Origin: Paracoccaceae bacterium
GTDB lineage: Bacteria; Pseudomonadota; Alphaproteobacteria; Rhodobacterales; Rhodobacteraceae
Length of the DNA stretch: 64,000 bases
NCBI GenBank assembly: GCA_022843025.1
Contig: JALHOL010000004.1
Location: 186,001-250,000 of the forward strand
Reading direction: 5' to 3'
The position numbers and the translations under genes are program-made. A model generated the notes under the pieces. It was not told where the DNA came from and did no database searches. It saw nothing but the letters and a program-made list of their open reading frames with translations. This document shows positions 29,066-36,605 of this stretch, piece by piece (the first letter of the stretch is position 1; each line of letters begins with the position of its first letter).

Positions 29066-29910
29066 GGATCGGGGCCTGATTCTGGCCCCGTGAAATCGCG
29101 GTCATGCGACAGCGAGGGGATGCGATCACGGGCGCGTGCGACCTCGGCCAGGTCAAGATCGGCGAAGGTGATGCCGGGCTCGGTTCCCGCGTCGGACAGG
29201 ATTTCGCCCCAGGGCGCGATGGCAAGGCTGTGGCCATGGGTGCGGCGGCCTTTGCCATCCTGTTCCGGGTGGAACCCGGTTTGCGCGGGGGCAAGGACAT
29301 AGCAGCCGGTTTCAATCGCGCGGGCGCGTAGCAGGGTTTCCCAATGCGCGGCGCCGGTGATGTGGTTGAAGGCGGCAGGGACGGTCAGAATCTCGGCTCC
29401 CGCCTTGGCGAGGCGGCGGTAAAGATGGGGGAAGCGGATATCGTAGCAGACGGTCATTCCGATGCGACCAAAGGGCGTGTCGGCCATCACGGCCTGCGTG
29501 CCGGGTCGGTAGCCGGAGGATTCGCGATACACCTCGGTTTCCGAGACGTTCACATCGAACATGTGGATCTTGTCATAGCGGGCGACGATGCTGCCATCGG
29601 GGCCGATCAGGAAAGAGCGGTTGGCAAAGCGGCCATCGGCATCCTGTGTGAGCAGGCCGAGCGAGCCGATCAACAGCCAGATGCCCGCCCGCGCGGCCTC
29701 ATCCCGCAGGGCGGCGAGGGTGGGGTCGGTGGATTCAGGGTGGAAAAGCTGGCGTTGGCGGGCGCGATTGGAGGACAGCGCGTTGGTGCATTCCGGCGTG
29801 AGGACAAAGCCCGCGCCGCCCGCAGCGGCGGCCCGGACCAGCGCCACGGTTTCCGGCAGGTTCTCCGCCGGATCATCAGAGACGGTAAGCTGGACCAGAC
29901 CTGCGCGCAT
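29062..29910 (-). CDS. Carbon-nitrogen hydrolase (nitrilase superfamily, Nit/omega-amidase-like)
   Basis: The 282-residue enzyme has the full catalytic triad: Glu40 (LTPECTN), Lys114 (YDKIHMFD) and Cys155 (VCYDIRFP). The YDKIHMFDV and CYDIRFPHLYR segments are those of the Nit1/Nit2 branch. These hydrolyse deaminated glutathione or omega-amides such as alpha-ketoglutaramate. Being next to a glutaredoxin, a glutathione-repair role is attractive but inferred. It starts one base into the grxC stop. Confidence 0.88.
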   Translation of the reverse strand: MRAGLVQLTVSDDPAENLPETVALVRAAAAGGAGFVLTPECTNALSSNRARQRQLFHPESTDPTLAALRDEAARAGIWLLIGSLGLLTQDADGRFANRSFLIGPDGSIVARYDKIHMFDVNVSETEVYRESSGYRPGTQAVMADTPFGRIGMTVCYDIRFPHLYRRLAKAGAEILTVPAAFNHITGAAHWETLLRARAIETGCYVLAPAQTGFHPEQDGKGRRTHGHSLAIAPWGEILSDAGTEPGITFADLDLAEVARARDRIPSLSHDRDFTGPESGPDP

Positions 29911-30173
29911 CAGGCCAGCATCGGATCGAGTTTGCCGGCATGGTCGAGCGCGTGGATATCATCGCAGCCGCCGACATGGGTGCCACCGATGAAGATTTGC
30001 GGCACGGTGTGGCTGCCCCCGGCGCGGGCGGTCATCTTGCTGCGCAGGGTGGGATCGCGGCTGACGTCGATTTCGGTGAAGTCGACACCCTTTTTGGTGA
30101 GCAGCCGTTTGGCGGCGTGGCAATAGGGGCAGGTGGGGGTGGTGTAGATCTCGACTGGTTTCACGGGATGCAT
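29910..30173 (-). CDS. grxC: Glutaredoxin 3
   Basis: The 87-residue thiol-disulfide oxidoreductase has the redox motif CPYC (Cys15, Cys18) and the glutathione-binding TVPQIFIGGTHVGG followed by CDDIHAL. It reduces protein disulfides with glutathione in the cytoplasm. Length is typical. The gene is directly followed by a Nit-type hydrolase, overlapping by one base, and lies 31 bases after comF. The ATG at 30173 is preferred over a GTG four codons in. Confidence 0.94.
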   Translation of the reverse strand: MHPVKPVEIYTTPTCPYCHAAKRLLTKKGVDFTEIDVSRDPTLRSKMTARAGGSHTVPQIFIGGTHVGGCDDIHALDHAGKLDPMLA

Positions 30174-30204
30174 CCTTGGCGGCGTTGGGCCGAACTATAG
30201 GGAT

Positions 30205-30918
30205 TTAAGCATCCTTCGCAACGCGGGCCAGCACGCAGACGGATACCCGCGTTGCGCCTGCGGCAAGGCAGGCCTCGGCACAGGCGGCAAGAGTGGCACC
30301 GCTGGTCATGACATCATCAATCAGAAGAACATCGCGCCCCTGTATCTGCGCCTTATGGCGGGGGTGGGTGCGAATCGCGCCGGTGACGTTGCGAAAGCGG
30401 CCGTCGCGGTCACGGCCATCCTGCGTGGGGGTGCGGCGGGGGCGGATCAGCAGATCGGGGATGTGGTCAAGTGACGCAAGCTGGGCAAAGGCGGCGGAGA
30501 TGAGGGCGGATTGGTTATAGCGGCGGCGCAGCAGGCGAAGCCAATGCAGCGGGACCGGGGCCACGATCATGCCGGGGCGCAGGATCGGCGCGGCGGCGCG
30601 GTGCATCCAGCGCGCAGCGGGGGTCGCAAGATCGCTGCGGTCGCCGTGTTTCAGCGCCAGCACGAATTTGCGGCCATTGTCGCGATAGAGCAGCGCGGCG
30701 CGCCCTTGATCCCAGGGCCGGGCGAGGGTGAGGCAATCATCGCAATGGACGGCGCCCGCATCTTCGCCCGGAAGCGGCGTGCCGCAGCCATCGCAGACCA
30801 ACCCCGCGATGAAGGGCGTGTCGCGCCAACAGGCGGGGCAAAGCGCGAAATCGGTTTCCACATGCGTACCGCAGGACAGGCATTGCGGCGGGTAGATCAG
30901 CCGGAGCAGCGCTTGCAT
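30205..30918 (-). CDS. ComF-family phosphoribosyltransferase-like protein
   Basis: The 237-residue protein starts with zinc-ribbon cysteines (CLSC, CPAC, CDGC, CDDC within the first 80 residues). A PRTase domain with the PRPP-binding motif VLLIDDVMTSGAT follows. ComF in naturally competent bacteria works in late DNA uptake; outside them the role is unclear. The start at 30918 (MQALLRLIYPPQCLSC) has GGGGGA just ahead. Its start is only 18 bases from that of the divergent methyltransferase gene. Confidence 0.88.
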   Translation of the reverse strand: MQALLRLIYPPQCLSCGTHVETDFALCPACWRDTPFIAGLVCDGCGTPLPGEDAGAVHCDDCLTLARPWDQGRAALLYRDNGRKFVLALKHGDRSDLATPAARWMHRAAAPILRPGMIVAPVPLHWLRLLRRRYNQSALISAAFAQLASLDHIPDLLIRPRRTPTQDGRDRDGRFRNVTGAIRTHPRHKAQIQGRDVLLIDDVMTSGATLAACAEACLAAGATRVSVCVLARVAKDA

Positions 30919-30936
30919 TCCATCCCCCGCTTGCCC

Positions 30937-31776
30937 ATGTTCCGCGCCATGCAGACACCGCCCCTTTTGACCGACCGCATTGCCCTGCACCGCAACCGCG
31001 CCCGTGCCGAGCGGGCGGCGCTGTTCCTGCATGAGGAAGTGGCGCTTGAGGTGCAGGAGAGACTCGCCGAGGTTAACAAGGCGTTTACGGATGTGGCTCT
31101 GATCACGCCTTTTTCGGATGCGTGGTCACTGGCAGGCGCGAAGCAGGTGCCGGATGATGAGGTGCTGGAACTGCAACCCGGCAGTCACGATCTGGTGATT
31201 CACGCGCTGGCGCTGCATTGGGCGAATGATCCGGTGGGGCAATTGGTGCAGTGCCGAAGGGCGCTGCGGCCGGATGGGCTTTTCCTTGGGTTTCTGTTCG
31301 GCGGGCAGACATTGGCGGAATTGCGGGCCTGTCTGGCACAGGCCGAGGCCGAAGTGACGGGCGGCCTGTCGCCGCGCGTGCTGCCGATGGCCGAGATCCG
31401 CGATCTGGGTGGGCTGTTGCAGCGGGCGGGGTTTGCGCTGCCCGTGGCGGACAGTTTCACGAAAACGGTGACTTATGCCGATTTCGGGCGGTTGCTGCGC
31501 GATCTGCGCGCGATGGGCGAGGGAAATGCGCTGGCCGCACGGTTGCGCAGGCCAACGGGGCGGGCCGTCTTTGCTCGCGCGGCAGAGCTGTACGCGGCCC
31601 ATCACAGCCTGCCGGACGGGCGATTGACCGCAACCTTCGAGATCATCGGGCTGACAGGTTGGGCCCCGCATGAAAGCCAGCAAAAGCCGCTGCGTCCGGG
31701 TTCGGCGGTGCAGAGCCTCGCCGATGCGCTGGCGACGCGCGAGATGCCGCTGCCGGATACTGAACCGAACGGTTGA
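30937..31776 (+). CDS. BioC/NDUFAF5-like methyltransferase-fold protein
   Basis: The product of about 279 residues has the family segment HDLVIHALALHWANDPVGQL, then QCRRALRPDGLFLGFLFGGQTL. This corresponds to motifs II-III and the cap of SAM-dependent methyltransferases related to mitochondrial NDUFAF5 and BioC. The glycine-rich SAM motif I, expected near residues 45-60, is not recognisable (NKAFTDVALITPFSDAW), so activity as a conventional methyltransferase is doubtful. ATGs at 30937 and 30949 are both possible starts, neither with a clear ribosome binding site. Confidence 0.78.
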   Translation: MFRAMQTPPLLTDRIALHRNRARAERAALFLHEEVALEVQERLAEVNKAFTDVALITPFSDAWSLAGAKQVPDDEVLELQPGSHDLVIHALALHWANDPVGQLVQCRRALRPDGLFLGFLFGGQTLAELRACLAQAEAEVTGGLSPRVLPMAEIRDLGGLLQRAGFALPVADSFTKTVTYADFGRLLRDLRAMGEGNALAARLRRPTGRAVFARAAELYAAHHSLPDGRLTATFEIIGLTGWAPHESQQKPLRPGSAVQSLADALATREMPLPDTEPNG

Positions 31777-31835
31777 CCGGGGCGTATAAGCCTATATGTC
31801 CCGGCGCTGGGAACAGAAATTCAAGGAAAACCGCG

Positions 31836-32948
31836 ATGCTGGATGCCAAGGCTCTGAACACGGGTATTGCCCATGGGGACGCGAGTCATGCCATGATCGC
31901 CCCGGGACAGGGCCGCCTTGCCCATGCGCCGGCTGACCATCCGCCGGTACGGCGGGCCAAGATCGGTGTGCTGGTGGCCAATCTGGGGACGCCGGACAAT
32001 TACGATTATTGGTCGATGCGGCGCTATCTGAACGAGTTCCTGTCGGACAAGCGCGTGGTCGATTATTCGGCCTGGATCTGGCAGCCGCTGCTGCAATTGG
32101 TGATCCTGACGAAGCGGCCGTTTTCATCGGGCGCGAATTACAAGCTGATCTGGAACCATGAGCGGAACGAGAGCCCGCTGCTGACGATCACCAAGGATCA
32201 GACGCGCAAGATCGCCGAAAGCATGGCGGCCAAGCATGGCGACGGGATCATGGTGGATTTCTGCATGCGCTATGGCAATCCATCGACCGAATCCAAGGTG
32301 CGCGCGATGGTCGAAGCGGGGTGCGAGAAGATTTTGTTCTTCCCGCTGTATCCGCATTACGCCGGGGCCACATCCGCCACTGCAAATGACCAGTTCTTTC
32401 GCGCGTTGATGAAGGAAAAGCGCCAGCCTTCGGTGCGGACGGTGCCAGAATATTTCGAGCATCCCGCCTATATCGAGGCTTTGGCGCAATCGGTGGAAAA
32501 GGCCTATGCGGCGCTGGACCACAAGCCTGATGTTCTGGTGGCGTCCTATCACGGGATGCCGAAGCGCTATCTGATGGAGGGCGACCCCTACCATTGCCAA
32601 TGTGCCAAAACCTCGCGTCTGGTGCGGGAACGGCTGGGTTGGGAGAAGGGGTCGATCGACACGACGTTCCAGTCGGTGTTCGGGCCCGAGGAATGGCTGA
32701 AGCCCTATACGGTGGAACATGTGGCCGAGCTGGCCAAGCAGGGAAAAAAGAAGATTGCGGTGATCGCGCCGGCGTTTTCGGCGGACTGCATCGAGACGCT
32801 GGAAGAGATCAACGGCGAGATTCGCGAAGCGTTCGAACATGCGGGCGGGGAAGAGTTTACCTATATCCCCTGCCTGAACGACGATGACGCGCATATTGAT
32901 GCGCTGGTGGCCGTGATCGAGGAAAATCTGACGGGCTGGGTGCGCTGA
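31836..32948 (+). CDS. hemH: Ferrochelatase
   Basis: The 370-residue enzyme inserts Fe2+ into protoporphyrin IX, the last step of haem synthesis. It shows VLVANLGTPDNYDYWSMRRY, the active-site His in SYHGMPKRY, and the metal-side FSADCIETLEE. Two more cysteines are in YHCQCAKTS. AAGGA eight bases upstream supports the ATG at 31836 (MLDAKALNTG) rather than the frame's earlier start. A bidirectional terminator follows. Confidence 0.94.
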   Translation: MLDAKALNTGIAHGDASHAMIAPGQGRLAHAPADHPPVRRAKIGVLVANLGTPDNYDYWSMRRYLNEFLSDKRVVDYSAWIWQPLLQLVILTKRPFSSGANYKLIWNHERNESPLLTITKDQTRKIAESMAAKHGDGIMVDFCMRYGNPSTESKVRAMVEAGCEKILFFPLYPHYAGATSATANDQFFRALMKEKRQPSVRTVPEYFEHPAYIEALAQSVEKAYAALDHKPDVLVASYHGMPKRYLMEGDPYHCQCAKTSRLVRERLGWEKGSIDTTFQSVFGPEEWLKPYTVEHVAELAKQGKKKIAVIAPAFSADCIETLEEINGEIREAFEHAGGEEFTYIPCLNDDDAHIDALVAVIEENLTGWVR

Positions 32949-32997
32949 CGCGCTGCCCGGCCTATCGGCCTCGATAAAGCCTGTTCAGCACAAACGA

Positions 32998-33029
32998 AAA
33001 GGGTCGGCGGATTGAACCACCGACCCTTT
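32998..33029. terminator. Bidirectional terminator between hemH and the small exported protein gene
   Basis: AAAGGGTCGG (32998-33007) pairs perfectly with CCGACCCTTT (33020-33029). The stem is flanked by A-rich sequence on the left and TTTC on the right, so it can stop transcripts from both sides. It serves the two convergent genes. Confidence 0.82.
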
Positions 33030-33049
33030 CCTGTTTCGTGATCCAGAGA

Positions 33050-33229
33050 TCAGTTCGAGGCAGCAGCCGCGATGACCAGCAGGAGCAGCAGCGGAACAAT
33101 GATGCCGCCAGCCGAGGACGACGTGTTCGCTTCAACAACTTCCGGTTCCATGACCGGTTCTGCCATGCCACCAGCGAAGGCGGTCGAGGCGGCAACCGTC
33201 AGAGCGGCAGCGAGCGCAAGTTTCTTCAT
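33050..33229 (-). CDS. Small exported protein with a C-terminal membrane segment
   Basis: The 59-residue product is MKKLALAAALTVAASTAFAG (signal peptide), then GMAEPVMEPEVVEANTSSS, then AGGIIVPLLLLLVIAAAASN. The signal peptide probably leaves a peptide of about 40 residues with a short acidic linker and a hydrophobic tail. GGAGG sits six bases before the ATG at 33229. It is below usual gene-finder length but the start signals are strong and terminators lie on both sides. I recall similar tiny proteins in Rhodobacteraceae; the function is unknown. Confidence 0.85.
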   Translation of the reverse strand: MKKLALAAALTVAASTAFAGGMAEPVMEPEVVEANTSSSAGGIIVPLLLLLVIAAAASN

Positions 33230-33348
33230 ATTAACCTCCAGTTATCGCATGACGCCGAATGTTGCAGAGGCGACGGCATGCACCCAAGATATACCTCGTG
33301 GCTTCTGTTAAGCAGCAACTCTTGAGGATTGCAACTTGCTGCTGGGGC

Positions 33349-33372
33349 AAAACGCGCCGTTGGGGCGCATTT
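33349..33372 (-). terminator. Terminator of the L,D-transpeptidase gene
   Basis: On the minus strand AAATGCGCC (33372-33364) pairs with GGCGCGTTT (33358-33350), with one G-T pair and a 5-base loop, and ends in TTTT. It begins three bases after the stop codon. Confidence 0.75.
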
Positions 33373-33374
33373 CG

Positions 33375-33980
33375 TCAAATTAGCAACACCTGAGTGCCTA
33401 CTTTTGTGAGGGCGAACAATTCCTGGATATGTTCGTTGTAGAGCCCGACGCAGCCATTGGACGACCGGCGGCCGATCTTGCGCGTGTCATGGGTGCCGTG
33501 GATGCGGTAATAGGTCCAGGACAGATAGAGCGCATGGGTGCCGAGCGGGTTGTCGGGCGAGCCGCCTTCAACCACCTCAGGCCATTCGGGATTGCGTTCG
33601 CGCATGGCGGGGGTGGGCCGCCAAGACGGGGCCACAACCTTTTGCACAACTTCGGTCCGGCCACGACGGGTGAGGTCTTCGGACAGCGGGACGGATGTGG
33701 GGTAGAGTTTGTAGATCGACTGATCCTCGGACCAGAAATGCAGCGCGCGTGAGGTCAGGTCGACAAGGATCGCGCCGCCACGTGTGTTATCGAAATAACC
33801 CTGCCAATCCAGCATCCGGAAGCTGGAGGCATTGTTGCGGACGGAACTGGACGCGCCGGGCAGGATTTCGGTGGAGCCTTCCATGCCGAAAGCGGGCAGC
33901 GCAGCGGCGGCACCCAGAGCCGCAGCCGTACCGGCCACGAAGTTGCGGCGGTTCAGTTGGAATTTCTTGTCGATGGTCAT
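33375..33980 (-). CDS. Exported YkuD-family L,D-transpeptidase-like protein
   Basis: The 201-residue precursor has a Tat-like signal (LNRRNFVAGTAAALGAAAALPAFG). A YkuD domain follows with the paired catalytic segments IHGTH and SSNGCVGLYNEHI. Such enzymes make 3-3 peptidoglycan cross-links or attach lipoproteins in the periplasm. The usual HGT...S-x-G-C-[IV]-R is modified: Gly replaces the Arg after Cys-Val. It is divergent from a CAP-domain lipoprotein gene. Confidence 0.87.
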   Translation of the reverse strand: MTIDKKFQLNRRNFVAGTAAALGAAAALPAFGMEGSTEILPGASSSVRNNASSFRMLDWQGYFDNTRGGAILVDLTSRALHFWSEDQSIYKLYPTSVPLSEDLTRRGRTEVVQKVVAPSWRPTPAMRERNPEWPEVVEGGSPDNPLGTHALYLSWTYYRIHGTHDTRKIGRRSSNGCVGLYNEHIQELFALTKVGTQVLLI

Positions 33981-34196
33981 CTTCTGCTTGCCCCTTCAGG
34001 TTTTCACGCCGCGACGGCACCTTTTGTGTGGGAGATAGCGATTTTTCTGCAATTCAGCAAATCAAAGACACGTCAATCGGCAAAGGCGCGCGACTCTGTG
34101 ATCAACTGGTGGGTTGCGTTTGAATTGGCGGGACGGTTTCGATACAGAGCAGAACAAAGAGCAGGCGCCTTGGCGCGACGGGGGCGAACGGGACGA

Positions 34197-34730
34197 ATGA
34201 ACAGACGTGTGATCCTGATGTTGGGCGGGGCGTCGGCCTTGTTGGCGGCCTGCGGGTCTTCGATAGGGGCGGGGCCGAGGCTGGGGCCGGACGGCAAGCC
34301 GTTGCCGCAGGTCTATAACACGGCGGCGCAAGGGGCGGGAACGATCGAGTTTCGGTTGCTGGATTCCGTGAACGCGCTGCGGTCGGCGCGGGGACTGCGG
34401 CCACTGACGCTGAACGCGCAGTTGAACGCAGCGGCGGCGACCCATGCGCGGGACATGTCGGTGCAAAACCGGCCCTGGCATTTCGGATCGGACGGGTCTT
34501 CGCCGTTGGAGCGGGTGCGGCGCGTGGGCTATACCGGCAAGCTGACGGGCGAGTTGATTTCCGAGACGTTCGAGACGGAGCTGGAAACGCTGGCGACCTG
34601 GATGCAGGCACCCGACATGCGCAGCGTGGTGCTGGAACCGACGGCGACAGAAATGGGATTTGCCTGGTTTCAGGAACAGAACGGCAAGATCTGGTGGACG
34701 CTGGTCATGGGCAGTTCAGGATTTGCCTGA
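34197..34730 (+). CDS. CAP (SCP/PR1)-domain lipoprotein
   Basis: The 177-residue precursor has a lipobox at its N-terminus (ASALLAAC, lipidated Cys about 20). A CAP domain follows: LLDSVNALRSARGLRPL, LNAAAATHARDMSVQNRPWHFGSDG and GYTGKLTGELIS, with WTLVMGSSG at the end. Bacterial CAP proteins are extracytoplasmic; their activity is not generally known. Usual CAP histidines (ATHARDM, WHFGSDG) are present. The start at 34197 is the first ATG that gives a signal sequence. A terminator follows at once. Confidence 0.85.
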   Translation: MNRRVILMLGGASALLAACGSSIGAGPRLGPDGKPLPQVYNTAAQGAGTIEFRLLDSVNALRSARGLRPLTLNAQLNAAAATHARDMSVQNRPWHFGSDGSSPLERVRRVGYTGKLTGELISETFETELETLATWMQAPDMRSVVLEPTATEMGFAWFQEQNGKIWWTLVMGSSGFA

Positions 34731-34750
34731 CCGGGCCAAAATCGGGAAGC

Positions 34751-34775
34751 AGGGGGCCAATCGGCCCCCTTTTTC
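34751..34775 (+). terminator. Intrinsic terminator after the CAP-domain gene
   Basis: AGGGGGCC and GGCCCCCT form an 8-bp stem with loop AATC, followed by five T residues. Confidence 0.88.
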
Positions 34776-34784
34776 ATGTGCAGG

Positions 34785-35279
34785 TCACGGCATGATGTGG
34801 ATGACGGTGCCGGGTTCGACCATGGAATAGATGCGTTCCATTTCCTTGTTCGTCACCGCGATGCAGCCTTCGGTCCAGTCGCGCCGTGCGATGGGGCCGA
34901 GCGGGCCGCCATGGATGAAGATGTCGCCGCCCGGTGATTTTTCCTGTGCCTTGGCAAATTCGGCATCGGCCACGTTGGGGTAGGAAATGCCCAGCGACAG
35001 ATGGAAACGCGAGCGGGGGTTCTTGTGGGTGATGTAATAGGCGCCTTCGGGCGTCTTGCCATCGCCTTCAAACTGCTTGTGCCCGTTCGGGGCAAAGCCC
35101 AGCGCGATGTCATAGGATTCCAGAACCCGGCCATTGTGCAGAAGATACATCTTGCGGGCGGCCTTGTGGACCTGAACCGAGGTGACCTCGGGGCCGTAAT
35201 ATTTGCGGAACTTGCCGCCGCCGCAGGCCGAAAGGCCTACTGCCAAAAGGATAATCAGAAATACCCGTACCAAACGCAT
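34785..35279 (-). CDS. YafK-like YkuD-domain lipoprotein (peptidoglycan-modifying)
   Basis: The 164-residue precursor has a lipobox (ILLAVGLSACGGG, Cys about 19) and a YkuD catalytic core: FIHGGPLGP and WTEGCIAVTNKEMERIY. The SLGISYPN and TEGCIAVTN segments match the YafK/DpaA branch, whose E. coli member detaches Braun lipoprotein from peptidoglycan. The same reaction here is inference. It faces the CAP-domain gene across a terminator. Confidence 0.85.
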   Translation of the reverse strand: MRLVRVFLIILLAVGLSACGGGKFRKYYGPEVTSVQVHKAARKMYLLHNGRVLESYDIALGFAPNGHKQFEGDGKTPEGAYYITHKNPRSRFHLSLGISYPNVADAEFAKAQEKSPGGDIFIHGGPLGPIARRDWTEGCIAVTNKEMERIYSMVEPGTVIHIMP

Positions 35280-35384
35280 GTGACTGCCCGCCTTGCCGTT
35301 TCTTGCCGTTATTTTTTCAAAGCGTTTAGAGCAATTTGGCCTGTCTGACTAGGCAGCCCTTTGACAGGGCCACTCACGGATCTG

Positions 35385-36605
35385 TCATCTGCTGAATCTT
35401 GCAGCAAGTTCGACATGGGATGACCAGCGAAACTGATCCACGACCTGCACCCAATCAAGCGCCCAACCCGCCTGCACCAACATACGTGCGTCGCGGGCAA
35501 AGGTGGCGGGGTTGCAAGAGACGGCGGCGATGACGGGCACCTTGCTGCGGGCGAGGGTGGCGAATTGCGCTTCGGCCCCTGCCCTTGGCGGGTCGATCAC
35601 CACGGCGTCGATGCCTTTGAATTCATCGGGTTCCAGCGGGCGGCGGAACAGATCGCGGGTTTCGGTGACGATCTTTTTCAGGCCTTCGGTATTGCGCCAC
35701 GCCTTTTCCAGCGCGGCGGTCATGGCGGTGTCGCCTTCGACCGCGTGCACCTCGGCCTGTTCGGCCAAGGGCAGGGCAAAGGTACCGCAGCCTGCGAACA
35801 GATCGGCGATGCGGCGCGCGGGGCCGATGGCATCGACCACGGCGGCGAGGAGGGCCGCTTCGCCCTGTTCGGTGGCCTGAAGAAAGGCGGCGGGGGGTGG
35901 CGCGACAAGGGCCTTGCCGAAACGCTGCATCGGGGCGGCGCGCAGAGCAACGGTTTCACCATTCCACGTAAGGCGCGACAGGCCGTGCTGTTCGGCAAGG
36001 CGGGCGAGTTCAAGCTGAAGGCCCGACTCCAGCGGTTTGCCCCCGGTGACAGAGATATCAGGGCCGGCAAGGCTGCGCGTGACGGTCAGCGCAAGTTCGA
36101 CGGTGCGCGAACCGCCAAGGCGGGTGATCGCCTCGAGCACCGGGAAGGTGGCGATGATGTCAGGGTGGAGGAGTTGGCAGTTGGGGACCGGGATAATGAG
36201 ATCCGACCCGCGGGCGTGAAAGCCCAGCAGCGCGCCACCCTTTGTCTTGCGCGCGGCGAGCGTGGCGCGGCGGCGGGACCGGGGGGGCGAGGTGAGGGTG
36301 GGGCGGAAGGGTGCATCCAGCCCCTGCGCCGCCAAGGCGCCGCGCACGATCCCCTGTTTCCAATCTTCGACAAAGGGATCAGAGGCGTGCTGCAACAGGC
36401 AGCCGCCACAGGTGCGGGCGTGGGAGCAAGGGGGTTTCTTGCGGTCAGGCGAAGGGGTCAGGATACGGGCATCGGTCAGGTGATCGCCGATCAGCGTTCC
36501 CTGAACCTCTTCGCCCGGAAGCGCCTGCGAGACATAGATCGGGCCATCGGGGCCTTTGGCGATGCCGTCGCCATGATGGCCCAGCCGTTCGATCAACAGG
36601 TTCAC
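35385..36605 (-). CDS. RNA m5U methyltransferase, TrmA/RlmC/RlmD family
   Basis: The 406-residue enzyme has the Fe-S cluster cysteines C-x5-C-x2-C (Cys60, 66, 69) with a fourth in VPNCQLLHP. The SAM site is ADLFAGCGTFALPLA, the motif DAVVIDPPRAG follows, and the catalytic Cys is in AVSCNPATFARD. These methylate a uridine in 23S rRNA or tRNA. A short TRAM-like N-terminal part is present. Its ATG overlaps the upstream ABC gene stop (ATGA). Confidence 0.9.
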   Translation of the reverse strand: MNLLIERLGHHGDGIAKGPDGPIYVSQALPGEEVQGTLIGDHLTDARILTPSPDRKKPPCSHARTCGGCLLQHASDPFVEDWKQGIVRGALAAQGLDAPFRPTLTSPPRSRRRATLAARKTKGGALLGFHARGSDLIIPVPNCQLLHPDIIATFPVLEAITRLGGSRTVELALTVTRSLAGPDISVTGGKPLESGLQLELARLAEQHGLSRLTWNGETVALRAAPMQRFGKALVAPPPAAFLQATEQGEAALLAAVVDAIGPARRIADLFAGCGTFALPLAEQAEVHAVEGDTAMTAALEKAWRNTEGLKKIVTETRDLFRRPLEPDEFKGIDAVVIDPPRAGAEAQFATLARSKVPVIAAVSCNPATFARDARMLVQAGWALDWVQVVDQFRWSSHVELAARFSR

